A stretch of DNA of 17,639 nt from Bacteroidota bacterium. Its GTDB lineage: Bacteria; Bacteroidota; Bacteroidia; J057. Location of the stretch: contig CAUJFT010000366.1 in assembly GCA_963169475.1 (NCBI GenBank), positions 1 to 17,639 on the forward strand. Direction: 5' to 3'. This document shows, piece after piece, positions 7,026-15,454 of this stretch. The notes below the pieces were generated by a model. That model ran no database searches and was not told where the DNA came from. It saw only the letters and a program-made list of their open reading frames with translations. The number at the start of each line of letters is the position of its first letter. The stretch's first letter is position 1. The translations under genes and the position numbers were made by a program.

Positions 7026-8405
7026 CTACGGCTTAGGCATTTCTTCGACCTCCATACCATCAAATAATTCCTTTGTTAAAACAGTATAAGGTCCTATTAC
7101 AACCTTTGCCCCTATAGAGATTCCTTCCGTAATTTCGATATAGGTATCGTCCTTAATCCCAAGCCTAACGGGAAATTCTTTTACTTTTCCATTATCTAAC
7201 ACTAAAACAACCTCCTTAACAGATTGGGTATTGTCTTCGGGTGGTCTCTTATCTTCTTTTACAGGTTTTTTTTCTTCTGACTTCCCAAAGCCCTTTGTCG
7301 GTTCTTCTATTTTCTTCTCTTTGTGAAGCGTTATTGCTTGTAGCGGAATTGCCACTATGTCTTCTGCTTTATCTGTATAGATTTCGACTAAGGCACTCAT
7401 ACCGGGGCGAAAAGGCATACGACGAATACCAGGCTCTCCGGCGATTCCGGCAGCCATTTCCGTATATGAAGAAGGACTTATCCTAACTTTTACCTGAAAA
7501 CTTGTTACTTGGTCGCTTGTTCCCACGCCGGATTTGGAGGCAGAGTAGGCTATGTCGGTTACTATCCCCGTAAATTTCTTGTCGCGAATCGCATCTACTT
7601 CTATAACGGCAGAATCTCCCGTATTAACCTTAGTGATTTCATTTTCGTTGATGTCCACTACGACTTCCATGCTGGATAAGTCTGCTATTTTTAGCATTTC
7701 TGTTCCCGCCATTTGAACCGTCCCTACTACTTTTTGGCCTACCTCTACGCTTAACTTAGTAACCGTTCCGTCCATACTTGCATAGATACTTGTACGGTCA
7801 AGATTTTGTTTTGCTTGCTTTAAAGAAGCCTCCGAAGACTTTAAACGATAAAAGGCGGATTGAATCGTAAACTTTGTAGCCTCATGCTGGGATTTAGATA
7901 GATTATATTTTAGAACTCCATTTTCTAACTCTTGGTCGGAGATAAGTTTTTCTTTATGAAGTTTACGAAGACGATTTACATTGACAGAATCTTGCCCGAT
8001 ATTCACCTCTGTTTGTTGAATAGAAGCCTGTGCTTGTAGGTAATCTGAATTGGCGGTATTTACGGCAGCTTGCGCTTGCTCTAAGGCGGCTTTGTAATTA
8101 TCCGGACGGACCACTGCAAGAAGCTGCCCTTTTTTGACTATTTGCCCCTCCTTGACATAAAGCTCTACCACTTCTCCCGAAATATCCGGCGCAATAGGTA
8201 CTTCAATCGTAGGCTGAATTGTGCCGGATTCCGTTACTCGCGCAAAGATAGTACGTTTAGCGGCTATAGCAGTTTCCACCTTGAGCAGATCTTCTTTCTG
8301 ATTAGAAAAATACCAGAAAAGACCTCCTCCGGTAAGAAGTATGACCATTAAAATCCACATACCCCTTCTGCCCCTCGATTTTTTTAACTTTTGAGTCTGA
8401 TTCAT
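7026..8405 (-). CDS. Efflux periplasmic adaptor (membrane-fusion) protein, HlyD/MacA-like
   Basis: 459 residues from the ATG at 8405; a longer in-frame reading lacks hydrophobic signal features and would overlap the upstream gene. A basic N-terminus (KLKKSRGRRG) precedes a membrane anchor at about 16-33. A biotinyl-lipoyl half motif (ISGEVVELYVKEGQIVKKG, about 75-93) leads into a long alpha-helical hairpin rich in Gln, Ala and Glu (about 105-225). The second lipoyl half (DGTVTKLSVEVGQKV) and beta-barrel domains follow. A Lys/Glu/Pro-rich insertion (KKIEEPTKGFGKSEEKKPV and on) interrupts the membrane-proximal region. Such adaptors bridge an inner-membrane ABC or RND pump to TolC. It sits 58 nt downstream of a TolC-type gene on the same strand. 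The expected MacB or RND partner is not in the window. Confidence 0.92.
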   Translation of the reverse strand: MNQTQKLKKSRGRRGMWILMVILLTGGGLFWYFSNQKEDLLKVETAIAAKRTIFARVTESGTIQPTIEVPIAPDISGEVVELYVKEGQIVKKGQLLAVVRPDNYKAALEQAQAAVNTANSDYLQAQASIQQTEVNIGQDSVNVNRLRKLHKEKLISDQELENGVLKYNLSKSQHEATKFTIQSAFYRLKSSEASLKQAKQNLDRTSIYASMDGTVTKLSVEVGQKVVGTVQMAGTEMLKIADLSSMEVVVDINENEITKVNTGDSAVIEVDAIRDKKFTGIVTDIAYSASKSGVGTSDQVTSFQVKVRISPSSYTEMAAGIAGEPGIRRMPFRPGMSALVEIYTDKAEDIVAIPLQAITLHKEKKIEEPTKGFGKSEEKKPVKEDKRPPEDNTQSVKEVVLVLDNGKVKEFPVRLGIKDDTYIEITEGISIGAKVVIGPYTVLTKELFDGMEVEEMPKP

Positions 8406-8463
8406 GTATCGTTTGCCTGCTTTTTGATTCTTTGAGTATTTTAATAAAATGATAAAATATGAC

Positions 8464-9876
8464 TTAGAGTTTGATTTCTTTGCCCTGATAAAACTCCATG
8501 ATTTTAGTTTTAAAAATAAAATCATATTTCAGCCGAATTAAATCATTTTCTATACGATTAAGATTGTTTTTTGCGAGCGTAAAATCTGTCTGATTTCCTA
8601 CGCCAAAGTTCAACTGTTTTTCGGTATTTTCAAGCAATGCCCTAAATGAAGCAAGTTGTTTTTGGGAAGCGACGTAATTATTATAAGCTAACTTAACGTC
8701 CATTTCTGCGCGTTCAATCGCTTGTCGGAGTGATTGTCGTTGGATTCTGCTACTGATTTGCGCATTTTTTACATTGATTTCTGCCAATTGCTGATTTGCA
8801 AGGCTCTGCCCTCTACTATAAATCGGTACACTCAGGTTCAACCCGGCTGCAAGCCCGAAGTTCCGCGTAAGTTGGTAAAAAACCGGAGATTTTTCAAACC
8901 CTTGTTGAGGAAAACCTATCTCTGTTGTTTGCCCGTTAAAAAATATCGGCTGGGTAACGATTACTGTTTCTCCATTTGGGCGTTGGGCTATACTAGAATA
9001 TCGGGTATTGAATTGTGTAAAGAAACTCAAACTAGGCCTGCGCGAGGCTTTACTTAACTCAACGCCAATCATAGCACTTCTGATTCTTAAATCCGCACTT
9101 TTTATATTTGGAAAAGTGGCTTCTGATTCCCTATAAATATCATTAATTTTATAGCTTTCCTGTATAATCTCTACTTGGCTTGGGTCGGGGGATACAATAT
9201 CAAGGATAATATCCGGCTCTAAATTCATCACTTGTTTCAGAGAAAGCATAGCAAGAGATACTTGATTTTCCAAAGTCGTAATGGAAAGCTCTTCTGTGGC
9301 AAGCTGTGCTTCTAAGGTGTATTTTCCGCTTTCTGCTGCTGTCCCTGCTTCTACCATTTTCATTAGCCGCTCTATTTGCGTTTGGGTAGAAGTAACCTGA
9401 AGTCTTGCATTTTCTAGCATTTCACGACTCATAATTACTTGAAGATAGGCTTGAGCAACATTAAGTGCGATATTTCTTTCCGTATTTTCTACCTCCATTC
9501 TTGCAGCACCAAGGTCTGCTTCGCCTTGAAGAATACTATTTTGAACTTGTAATCCCGAATACAAGTTAATTCCTCCACTCACCCCAACCGAACCAGAAGT
9601 AAGCCCCTGACTCACTACCTGATTATTCGTAGGGTTTACAGAAAAACCATAGTTATAGCCGTAATTTCCTTGACCATTTGCCGTAGGCAGCTTATTTCGT
9701 TTTGATTGTTCGTACTGAACTGCTGCCTGATTTACTCCCAAAGTAGCTTGTTGAATATTCAGGTTCTCTTTGCGCGCATATTCAATACATTGGGATAGGT
9801 CCCACTTTTTGAGGGTCTGCCCTGGTAGATTATACATTATAATTATAACATATAAAAGTAGCCCTTTTTTTCTCAT
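8464..9876 (-). CDS. TolC-family outer-membrane efflux protein
   Basis: About 470 residues from the ATG at 9876, chosen because MRKKG starts a clean signal peptide (to about LPGQ) and AAGG lies just upstream; an in-frame ATG at 9918 would add 14 residues and cannot be excluded. After the signal peptide come WDLSQCIEYARKENLNIQQA, typical of the first outer-membrane-efflux repeat, long coiled-coil helices, and a second repeat ending near QLNFGVGNQTDFTLAKNNLN. The protein should form a trimeric channel through the outer membrane and periplasm. It is 58 nt upstream of the adaptor gene, so the two are likely co-transcribed, possibly with sdaAB upstream across a gap of about 115-157 nt. No pump gene is adjacent. 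Confidence 0.92.
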   Translation of the reverse strand: MRKKGLLLYVIIIMYNLPGQTLKKWDLSQCIEYARKENLNIQQATLGVNQAAVQYEQSKRNKLPTANGQGNYGYNYGFSVNPTNNQVVSQGLTSGSVGVSGGINLYSGLQVQNSILQGEADLGAARMEVENTERNIALNVAQAYLQVIMSREMLENARLQVTSTQTQIERLMKMVEAGTAAESGKYTLEAQLATEELSITTLENQVSLAMLSLKQVMNLEPDIILDIVSPDPSQVEIIQESYKINDIYRESEATFPNIKSADLRIRSAMIGVELSKASRRPSLSFFTQFNTRYSSIAQRPNGETVIVTQPIFFNGQTTEIGFPQQGFEKSPVFYQLTRNFGLAAGLNLSVPIYSRGQSLANQQLAEINVKNAQISSRIQRQSLRQAIERAEMDVKLAYNNYVASQKQLASFRALLENTEKQLNFGVGNQTDFTLAKNNLNRIENDLIRLKYDFIFKTKIMEFYQGKEIKL

Positions 9877-10033
9877 AAGCCTTATTTGGTTTTGAGAAAA
9901 TAAGTAGTTTTTTTCCATAAAAAATTACAGAATATCACTATACCCTATAAAAAAATAAAACACATTGATTACAAGTATTAAAAACAATATTCGATTTTGG
10001 TAGCTAATCGTTTTTTGAGCGATATAAGCCAAT

Positions 10034-10711
10034 TCATATATCTACATTTTCTAAGTAGATAGCCTCCGTTACCCATTTAAGAGAACGGAGGTAACCGAGC
10101 GAAGCCTCTGTAATCGCAGAATCCATTTCTATAACCAATTTGGCAATATCATTTTTCCCACTCCTATTCACCGTCATTGTGGCAATATTGCAGTCATCAT
10201 TGGCAAGAATATTTGTAATATATGCAATGCTCCCCTTAACATCATGTGCCGTTACGATTAGGGTTTTAGATTGGGCTGAAAAATTACAAGAAAAGCCATC
10301 AATTTCGACAATAGAAATAAGTCCTCCGCCTCTTGAAACACCCAATATTTCCGTTTTTTTGTCTTCGTTTTGCATTTGAATACGGATAGAGTTAGGGTGA
10401 AGCGCAGAAGCATTCATAACGGCTTTCATCGAAAAATAAAGCCCCACATCTTTGGCGGAATCAAAAGCGCGCTTGATTCTTTCATCATCTGTTTTCATGC
10501 CCAACAACCCCGCAATAATCGCACGGTCGCTTCCATGCCCTTCATAGGTGCGGGCAAAGGAATTATAAAATGTAATTTGTACAGAATCAGGCTGTTGCCC
10601 AAAAATCATACGGGCTACATTGCCTATCCTAACCACCCCACCTGTATGTGAGCTAGAAGGACCTATCATTATCGGACCTATCATATCAAAAATACTGCTT
10701 AAATTTGGCAT
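10034..10711 (-). CDS. sdaAB: L-serine dehydratase, iron-sulfur dependent, beta subunit
   Basis: 225 residues. It is the beta subunit of the two-subunit [4Fe-4S] L-serine deaminase that converts L-serine to pyruvate and ammonia. The start SIFDMIGPIMIGPSSSHTGG (about 6-25) is the characteristic N-terminal serine-binding motif, followed by RTYEGHGSDRAIIAGLLGM. Residues from about 147 form an ACT domain (TLIVTAHDVKGSIAYITNIL, then NIATMTVNRSGK). The catalytic alpha subunit that carries the cluster cysteines is not next to it, so sdaAA must lie elsewhere if the enzyme is active. The gene starts with ATG at 10711 and is the most upstream gene of the minus-strand half; no clear promoter boxes were found. 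Confidence 0.95.
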   Translation of the reverse strand: MPNLSSIFDMIGPIMIGPSSSHTGGVVRIGNVARMIFGQQPDSVQITFYNSFARTYEGHGSDRAIIAGLLGMKTDDERIKRAFDSAKDVGLYFSMKAVMNASALHPNSIRIQMQNEDKKTEILGVSRGGGLISIVEIDGFSCNFSAQSKTLIVTAHDVKGSIAYITNILANDDCNIATMTVNRSGKNDIAKLVIEMDSAITEASLGYLRSLKWVTEAIYLENVDI

Positions 10712-11184
10712 ATTGAGGAAAAGTATGTGGATTTTATCCGAGTATATAAAATATTCAAAAAATATGTGGTATAATCGTGCCTAAATTTGGTATCTCTCTT
10801 GAACAGAGAAGTTTGGGACGGTAAAATTAAAAAAAAATACGAATGTTTTTTTTAATTCTTAATAATTTTCGCCAGAATCAGACGTTATATATGGACAAAC
10901 TGCCTTTTTTTGAAAAACTTGCTTTCAAGCAATAAAAGTAAAAATAAATATCAGTCCAAAACGTTTTAAGGATAGGAAATAATTTTTTTATTCCTAAAAA
11001 AATAAAAAAGTTTTCTTGAATATTGGTTTGGTAATTTAAAAATTCGTAGAATTGCGCTGTTTTTGTGCGAATCGTTACCGCTTAAACAAAAAAAATGACC
11101 ATTTAGTCCATTTTTTTCTAAATATTGGCAGTATCTTTGTATCGTTGTATTCAAATTCATTGATTTTGTTTTAACCGCCTTAAT
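10712..11184. other. Divergent intergenic region between sdaAB and the PorP-like gene
   Basis: This AT-rich gap of 473 nt separates the minus-strand and plus-strand halves. It contains the porP-side TATCTTTG box (11132-11139), a short TTGCTT/AAGCAA hairpin around 10919-10932, and a 14-codon ATG-to-TAA frame at 10891-10935 with no recognisable product. I see no RNA gene or longer credible coding region. Confidence 0.6.
11132..11139 (+). promoter_or_regulatory. -7 promoter element for the PorP-like gene
   Basis: TATCTTTG is a perfect TAnnTTTG match 73 nt before the chosen ATG at 11212. The -33 region is only T-rich (no TTTG), so strength is uncertain. Confidence 0.5.
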
Positions 11185-11211
11185 ATGGCTCATTATATAA
11201 AAAATGTTTGT

Positions 11212-12234
11212 ATGGAAAAAAAATTTGCCCGTGCGTTTTTTTTATTCGGAACAATATTTGCACTGTGGAATGGGGTAAATGCTCAAGATCCTCAATATTC
11301 GCAGTTTTATGCGAATAAACTGCTATTGAATCCTGCGTTTACCGGTTCTGGGTCTGGTTATCGGGTTGCTTTAAACTATCGTGGACAGTGGGTAAATATA
11401 CCCGGCTATTATAAACAAACCGCTGTAGCTTTTGATATGCCCATGTATATCGGAAGTACCACTCAGGGAATCGGTTTGTATTTAGAAAATGATGTGGCAG
11501 GAGAAGGGAATCTTGGACGATTGAACGCAAGACTTAATTATGCCTATGAAATCCAACTTGCTGATGAAAGAGATGGAGGACACACACTCCGAATTGGGCT
11601 TAACGGCGGTATTCAACAAGCAAGTATTCAGATGTTTAAGTTGAGATTCCCCGACCAAATTGACCCGCAAGATGGGTTTGTTTATAACACATTAGACCCG
11701 ATTTATCTCAAAGGCTCTACGCTTTCAGCAATTAGGGCAGATGCAGGAGCCGGATTATTGTATTACAACAACTATGCATTCCTAAGTGCAAGTGTAGATC
11801 ATCTTCCGGAACCCATTCAGCAGTTTTCAGACCCACCCAGAGCAAGTGGAATTAATTACAAACTTCCTCGGAAATATACAGTATCTGGTGGGATACAGAT
11901 TCCACTCGGAGATTTTCGTAACCCAGACGCATTATCTATCACACCGGCTTTCCTTGTGAAAATGCAGCGTCAGTTCTTCCAAGTAGATGTAGGAACGTAT
12001 GTAAATCTTGACCCCATGGTATTCGGATTCTGGTATCGCCATCAAGATGCGGTAGTGGGATTGGTAGGCTTCCGTAAGGATTGGTTTAGCATTGGTTACT
12101 CTTATGATTATACCGTATCCTCCCTTACCAATGGAGTATCAGGAGGTTCGCACGAGGTTTCTATGGTATTAGAATTTGCGAAAGACCCCAAAAAACGTTT
12201 CAAACATAGAAGCCTGCCTTGTCCTAAGTTCTAA
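11212..12234 (+). CDS. PorP/SprF-family type IX secretion outer-membrane protein
   Basis: 340 residues from the ATG at 11212; an ATG 9 codons upstream would put non-hydrophobic residues before the signal peptide. The signal peptide is 1-24 (ends VNA before QDPQ). The family hallmark follows at once: DPQYSQFY (26-33), LLLNPAFTG (37-45) and YRGQWVNIPG. The rest is an alternating beta pattern with aromatic girdles, consistent with an outer-membrane barrel, and residues such as YTVSGGIQIPLGD and YSYDYTVSSL near the end fit the family. PorP/SprF proteins are needed for T9SS function or for secretion of particular adhesins (SprB in Flavobacterium). Bacteroidota usually carry many paralogues, so this need not be the core PorP. 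gldJ lies 278 nt downstream under its own promoter. Confidence 0.93.
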   Translation: MEKKFARAFFLFGTIFALWNGVNAQDPQYSQFYANKLLLNPAFTGSGSGYRVALNYRGQWVNIPGYYKQTAVAFDMPMYIGSTTQGIGLYLENDVAGEGNLGRLNARLNYAYEIQLADERDGGHTLRIGLNGGIQQASIQMFKLRFPDQIDPQDGFVYNTLDPIYLKGSTLSAIRADAGAGLLYYNNYAFLSASVDHLPEPIQQFSDPPRASGINYKLPRKYTVSGGIQIPLGDFRNPDALSITPAFLVKMQRQFFQVDVGTYVNLDPMVFGFWYRHQDAVVGLVGFRKDWFSIGYSYDYTVSSLTNGVSGGSHEVSMVLEFAKDPKKRFKHRSLPCPKF

Positions 12235-12391
12235 CTTTTTCTGCCAATTAATTATTAATTATTATATAATTTCGCCTTTAAATTTATACCAAAGATTGTC
12301 AGGATTTGTAAGAGGATACCAAGATTAACGTGATTTAAAATATACTCCGGCAACTATGGGCGATTCTTCAAATCATTTTCTCACAAGCCGA

Positions 12392-12424
12392 TTTGTAATT
12401 AGTATAGATTATTGATTATCTTTG
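12392..12424 (+). promoter_or_regulatory. Bacteroidota-type promoter of gldJ
   Basis: TTTG (12392-12395) and TATCTTTG (12417-12424) are separated by 21 nt. The inferred transcript start is near 12431, giving a leader of about 80 nt before the ATG at 12513. Confidence 0.7.
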
Positions 12425-12512
12425 CGCAAAAATTACAATAAGGCTCATTTTTAAAGTTTTGTACAATAAAAACAGTTAAATAATCGTTGTAAGAAAAACA
12501 ACATTTCCACCG

Positions 12513-13694
12513 ATGAAAAGTAGAAGTATATTTTTAGTATTATGTTCTCTAAGTCTGATGATAGTCATTTCAGGGTGTTCAAATCGTCAAACTAAGATTA
12601 ACCGCGTAGGAAAAGCAGATTCCAAAACGGGAGTGGCATATGGTAGTAAAAAGGAAACAGACAAATTCGCCCCCCCAAAATATAAGGAGGCTAAACCAGC
12701 ACCAGGTCTCGTCTTCATTCAGGGCGGTACGTTTATTATGGGTGGTGGTGAAAAGGACATCCTTCACTCTATGGATAACCGTGAGCGCCAGGTTTCTGTT
12801 CAGTCATTTTATATTGACGAAACCGAGGTTTCTAATGTAAACTGGAAGTCATTCCTTTATGATGTAATGAATAATGAAGGAGAGTATAAGTTCAAGGAAC
12901 TATACCCCGATACCTTGGTATGGTTGAGAGACCTAGCCTATAATGACCCCATTTCTGAAACGTATTATAGCCATGCAGCATTTAATATGTATCCGGTAGT
13001 AGGGGTCAACTGGCATCAAGCACAAGAGTACTGTAAGTGGAGAACAAAAAAGGTAAATGAGGCATTGACAGAAAAAGATGAAGATGCGGTATTATATCCC
13101 TCTTATCGCCTCCCCACCGAAGCGGAATGGGAATATGCTGCACGCGGTTTGCAAGAAAGCGAAATTTATTCATGGGAAGGAAAATCCCTACGTGGAAAAA
13201 AAGGGCAATTCAGAGCTAACTTTAAACGTGGTAGAGGGGATTATGCTGGCTGGGCTGGCGGTGATGGTAAGCATTTCTCTGATGGATACTTTATCCCTGC
13301 CCCGGTTGAAGAATTTTGGCCTAATGATTTCGGTCTTTACAATATGTCTGGTAACGTAGCCGAGTGGACAAACGACACTTATCGTGTACTCTCTCTGGAA
13401 GACAACGAAGACCTTAATCCTTATAGAAGAAAAGGAAAAACAACTATCCGCCCTGACGAATGGTTGAACGACGATGCCTATAACCCCGGTACTTCTTTGT
13501 TGTATCACCCCTCTGCAAGAGACTCCGTAGGAACCGGCTCTCCTTATGATAATGCAAAAGTATATCGTGGAGGTTCATGGGCTGACATCGCTTACTACCT
13601 TACCCCCGGTTCACGCCGCTTCTTTAACGCAGACTCTTCAAGTTGTACAATTGGTTTCAGATGTGCAATGATTAAAGTAGGAAGTCCTAAATAA
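12513..13694 (+). CDS. gldJ: Gliding-motility/T9SS lipoprotein GldJ, FGE-sulfatase-like fold
   Basis: 393 residues. A lipoprotein signal peptide ends ISGC, so Cys22 is the lipid anchor. After a short linker the FGE/SUMF1-like domain starts at GLVFIQGGTFIMGGG. The segment PDTLVWLRDLAYNDPISETYY, then YPVVGVNWHQAQEYCKWRT and LPTEAEWEYAARG, follows the GldJ pattern better than GldK, which lacks the PDTLVW block. It ends with YRGGSWADIAYYLTPGSRR and GFRCAMI. The two copper-binding cysteines of true formylglycine-generating enzymes are absent at the GGSW region, so a structural role is expected. GldJ is needed for gliding and T9SS in Flavobacterium johnsoniae, where it stabilises GldK. The gene has its own promoter and a strong terminator. 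Seven C in a row occur near codon 53. Confidence 0.9.
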   Translation: MKSRSIFLVLCSLSLMIVISGCSNRQTKINRVGKADSKTGVAYGSKKETDKFAPPKYKEAKPAPGLVFIQGGTFIMGGGEKDILHSMDNRERQVSVQSFYIDETEVSNVNWKSFLYDVMNNEGEYKFKELYPDTLVWLRDLAYNDPISETYYSHAAFNMYPVVGVNWHQAQEYCKWRTKKVNEALTEKDEDAVLYPSYRLPTEAEWEYAARGLQESEIYSWEGKSLRGKKGQFRANFKRGRGDYAGWAGGDGKHFSDGYFIPAPVEEFWPNDFGLYNMSGNVAEWTNDTYRVLSLEDNEDLNPYRRKGKTTIRPDEWLNDDAYNPGTSLLYHPSARDSVGTGSPYDNAKVYRGGSWADIAYYLTPGSRRFFNADSSSCTIGFRCAMIKVGSPK

Positions 13695-13712
13695 TTAATC
13701 TATATTTTTTCT

Positions 13713-13748
13713 AAAAAACTGTCCGGAATTATACTCGGACAGTTTTTT
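13713..13748 (+). terminator. Rho-independent terminator of gldJ
   Basis: Arms 13713-13725 and 13736-13748 pair over 13 bp (core ACTGTCCG / CGGACAGT) around a 10-nt loop, ending in six T, 18 nt past the gldJ stop. Confidence 0.9.
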
Positions 13749-13796
13749 GCTTTATAATGGCTTGTTTATCCCTTCCCTTGTAAATCCTTTTAAATG

Positions 13797-13916
13797 ACTA
13801 AGTATGAGTGAGTAAAAAATCAAGAAAGTATCTATATATTAAAGCACTGATTATTAATTACTTAGTATTATTATTCGTTTTTTACTATTCGCTGCTTAAA
13901 GTTCAAAACTAATCAC
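13797..13916 (+). repeat. 120-bp intergenic repeat, copy 2 (family A)
   Basis: Same orientation and block order as 2827-2944: ACTAAGTATGA, TTATTAATTA, and the 46-nt block at 13871-13916. It begins 48 nt past the gldJ terminator; the other copy lies about 110 nt past the protease terminator. The rest of the 349-nt gap (13917-14043) has no clear feature; AAATCTTTG at about 13994 is only a poor promoter match. Confidence 0.7.
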
Positions 13917-14043
13917 CCACAACGGATAAGATAGACAAGGAAAATATAGAAAAATGAAAAACCCACGAATTTATTTAAGATACCTACTAATCCAAATCTT
14001 TGTTTTTTCGTTATAAGGAAATGTATTTTTTAGTGGCTAAATT

Positions 14044-15339
14044 ATGAAACAATTCATTCATTTTCGGGGATTATTGTGGTTGGCAATGATTTTTATTTTT
14101 CAAGGAGCTAATGCCCAAGAAGAAGAAGAAAACAACTTTGTACCCGGACAAAAGTCCTTAGAATTTGGGATTAATCTGGGAGGGGGGGCTTCGCTTCCGG
14201 TTGGTGTCAAAAATACAGGAACCGGATTAGCGATGTCTTCCGATTATAAATTGTTATATCTTGGAACGACCGTGGACCAACGCGGACAAGGGAAAACTAC
14301 CTTACTTTTTCCGAGGACTATAGGCGTTCATTTGGGGTATCGCCAAAAGGGTAATGACCCGCTAAATGGTTGGGCTATCCGTGCAGGTGCAAACCTTACT
14401 CAACAAGTTTTTTATTTTAATTACCCCTCGCCTGTTGCTGTACCGGGAATTTCTAACTCTTCGGGCTGGGTACAAGATATAAAGTATGCAAACGTTTCGG
14501 TTTCATTTCAGAAGGAATTTAACGGATATTATGCGGCTGCAAAAGTGGGATATGGGTTTGGATTTAGACAAGATGATGAAAAATTGCCGGTCGGTGGTTC
14601 TATTACCTACAATTACGTGGACAATGGGTATGGAGCAATGGTAAATCAGTTTCCACTGCAAAAGGGATTGGGTAGCTTGACAATTACGCCAAGTTTTGGT
14701 TTTACTGGAGTCTATAAAAATACGATTCCCTATGAGCTGGGTTTAGGAGTTCAGATTCCCGCTGGAGGGGTCTTCTCTCAGCGTTTTGATTTGATTCAAA
14801 ATGGACAGCAAGTGGGAGAGAACACGGTTACTTATAATTTAAATATGCTATATGTAGATTTAAACGTACCAATTACGGTATATAAGTTCGAGAAAGAAGA
14901 ACCTAAGTCCAAACCAGAACCTAAACAAAAAGAACCTAAGCCTGAAAAACCGCCTAAACCCGAAAAAGAGGTGGTAGTAGAGGCTTCTCCTCGAAAAGAA
15001 GTAAAACGATTTAAGGAACAAGAGGCATTCACGGTAAAAAAAAGCCTAATAACGGTTCGCTATTGGGATAATCATACTCCCGATGGCGATATTATTTCTC
15101 TTTACCTAAATGGAGAAAGAATGGTAAAAGGACAAAAGGTAGAATCGAAGTATAAAGAAATAACCTTGAAGCTGAAGACTGGGGACAATTATCTCATTAT
15201 GCGGGCAATGAATGAAGGACGAATCCCCCCTAATACGGCTGCAATCTCCGTGAATGACGGGACACGGACACAAACAGCAATTCTCCGGGCGAAAAAACGT
15301 AAAAATGTTGCGATAAAAATCGTGTATGAGCCGGAATAG
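14044..15339 (+). CDS. Exported predicted barrel protein with Pro/Glu/Lys linker and C-terminal beta domain
   Basis: 431 residues; I do not recognise a named family over the full length. The signal peptide is 1-24 (ends ANA before QEEEE). Residues about 35-280 show alternating beta pattern with glycine and aromatic residues (GINLGGGAS, GVHLGYRQKG, AAKVGYGFGFRQ, ELGLGVQIPAGG), consistent with an 8-12-strand outer-membrane barrel. Residues 282-328 are a charged linker of repeated Lys-Pro-Glu words. Residues 333-429 form a beta domain with TVRYWDNHTPDGDIISLYLNG, GDNYLIMRAMNEG, PPNTAAISVNDG and a last strand VAIKIVYE; similar domains occur, from memory, in exported proteins of Cytophagales. If the barrel is real, the linker and domain would sit in the periplasm. 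It lies between gldJ and a lipoprotein gene without overlap. Confidence 0.8.
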   Translation: MKQFIHFRGLLWLAMIFIFQGANAQEEEENNFVPGQKSLEFGINLGGGASLPVGVKNTGTGLAMSSDYKLLYLGTTVDQRGQGKTTLLFPRTIGVHLGYRQKGNDPLNGWAIRAGANLTQQVFYFNYPSPVAVPGISNSSGWVQDIKYANVSVSFQKEFNGYYAAAKVGYGFGFRQDDEKLPVGGSITYNYVDNGYGAMVNQFPLQKGLGSLTITPSFGFTGVYKNTIPYELGLGVQIPAGGVFSQRFDLIQNGQQVGENTVTYNLNMLYVDLNVPITVYKFEKEEPKSKPEPKQKEPKPEKPPKPEKEVVVEASPRKEVKRFKEQEAFTVKKSLITVRYWDNHTPDGDIISLYLNGERMVKGQKVESKYKEITLKLKTGDNYLIMRAMNEGRIPPNTAAISVNDGTRTQTAILRAKKRKNVAIKIVYEPE

Positions 15340-15454
15340 CATAGTCGATTTTAGGGCATTGTTATAACAGTGAACATCTTATTTAGGATAATTGATTTTA
15401 GCATTATATATTAGAGGACGCTAAAAACAGATTATAGGCTTAATTTGTAGCTAT

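Noticed and set aside
10891..10935. A 14-codon ATG-to-TAA frame that could be a leader peptide
   Set aside because: No ribosome-binding sequence, attenuator hairpin or codon bias links it to the gene downstream, and short frames like this are expected by chance.
10966..11193. A 75-codon minus-strand frame upstream of the PorP-like gene
   Set aside because: It overlaps the TATCTTTG promoter box and the start of the PorP-like gene region, has no recognisable motif, and reflects AT-rich sequence.
12670..12676. Seven C in a row near codon 53 of gldJ as a phase-variation tract
   Set aside because: Too short to be convincing, and the codons GCC CCC CCA encode the plausible residues Ala-Pro-Pro in the linker; noted only in the gene entry.
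13078..13359. Alternative-frame open readings inside gldJ on both strands
   Set aside because: They lie fully within the well-conserved gldJ frame and show no domain signatures of their own.
12513..13694. An active formylglycine-generating or other FGE-type enzyme
   Set aside because: The cysteine pair needed by FGE is absent near GGSW, and the sequence follows the GldJ lipoprotein pattern.
14182..14188. Seven G in a row in the barrel-protein gene
   Set aside because: Encodes Gly-Gly in a glycine-rich strand and is short; slippage is possible but unsupported.
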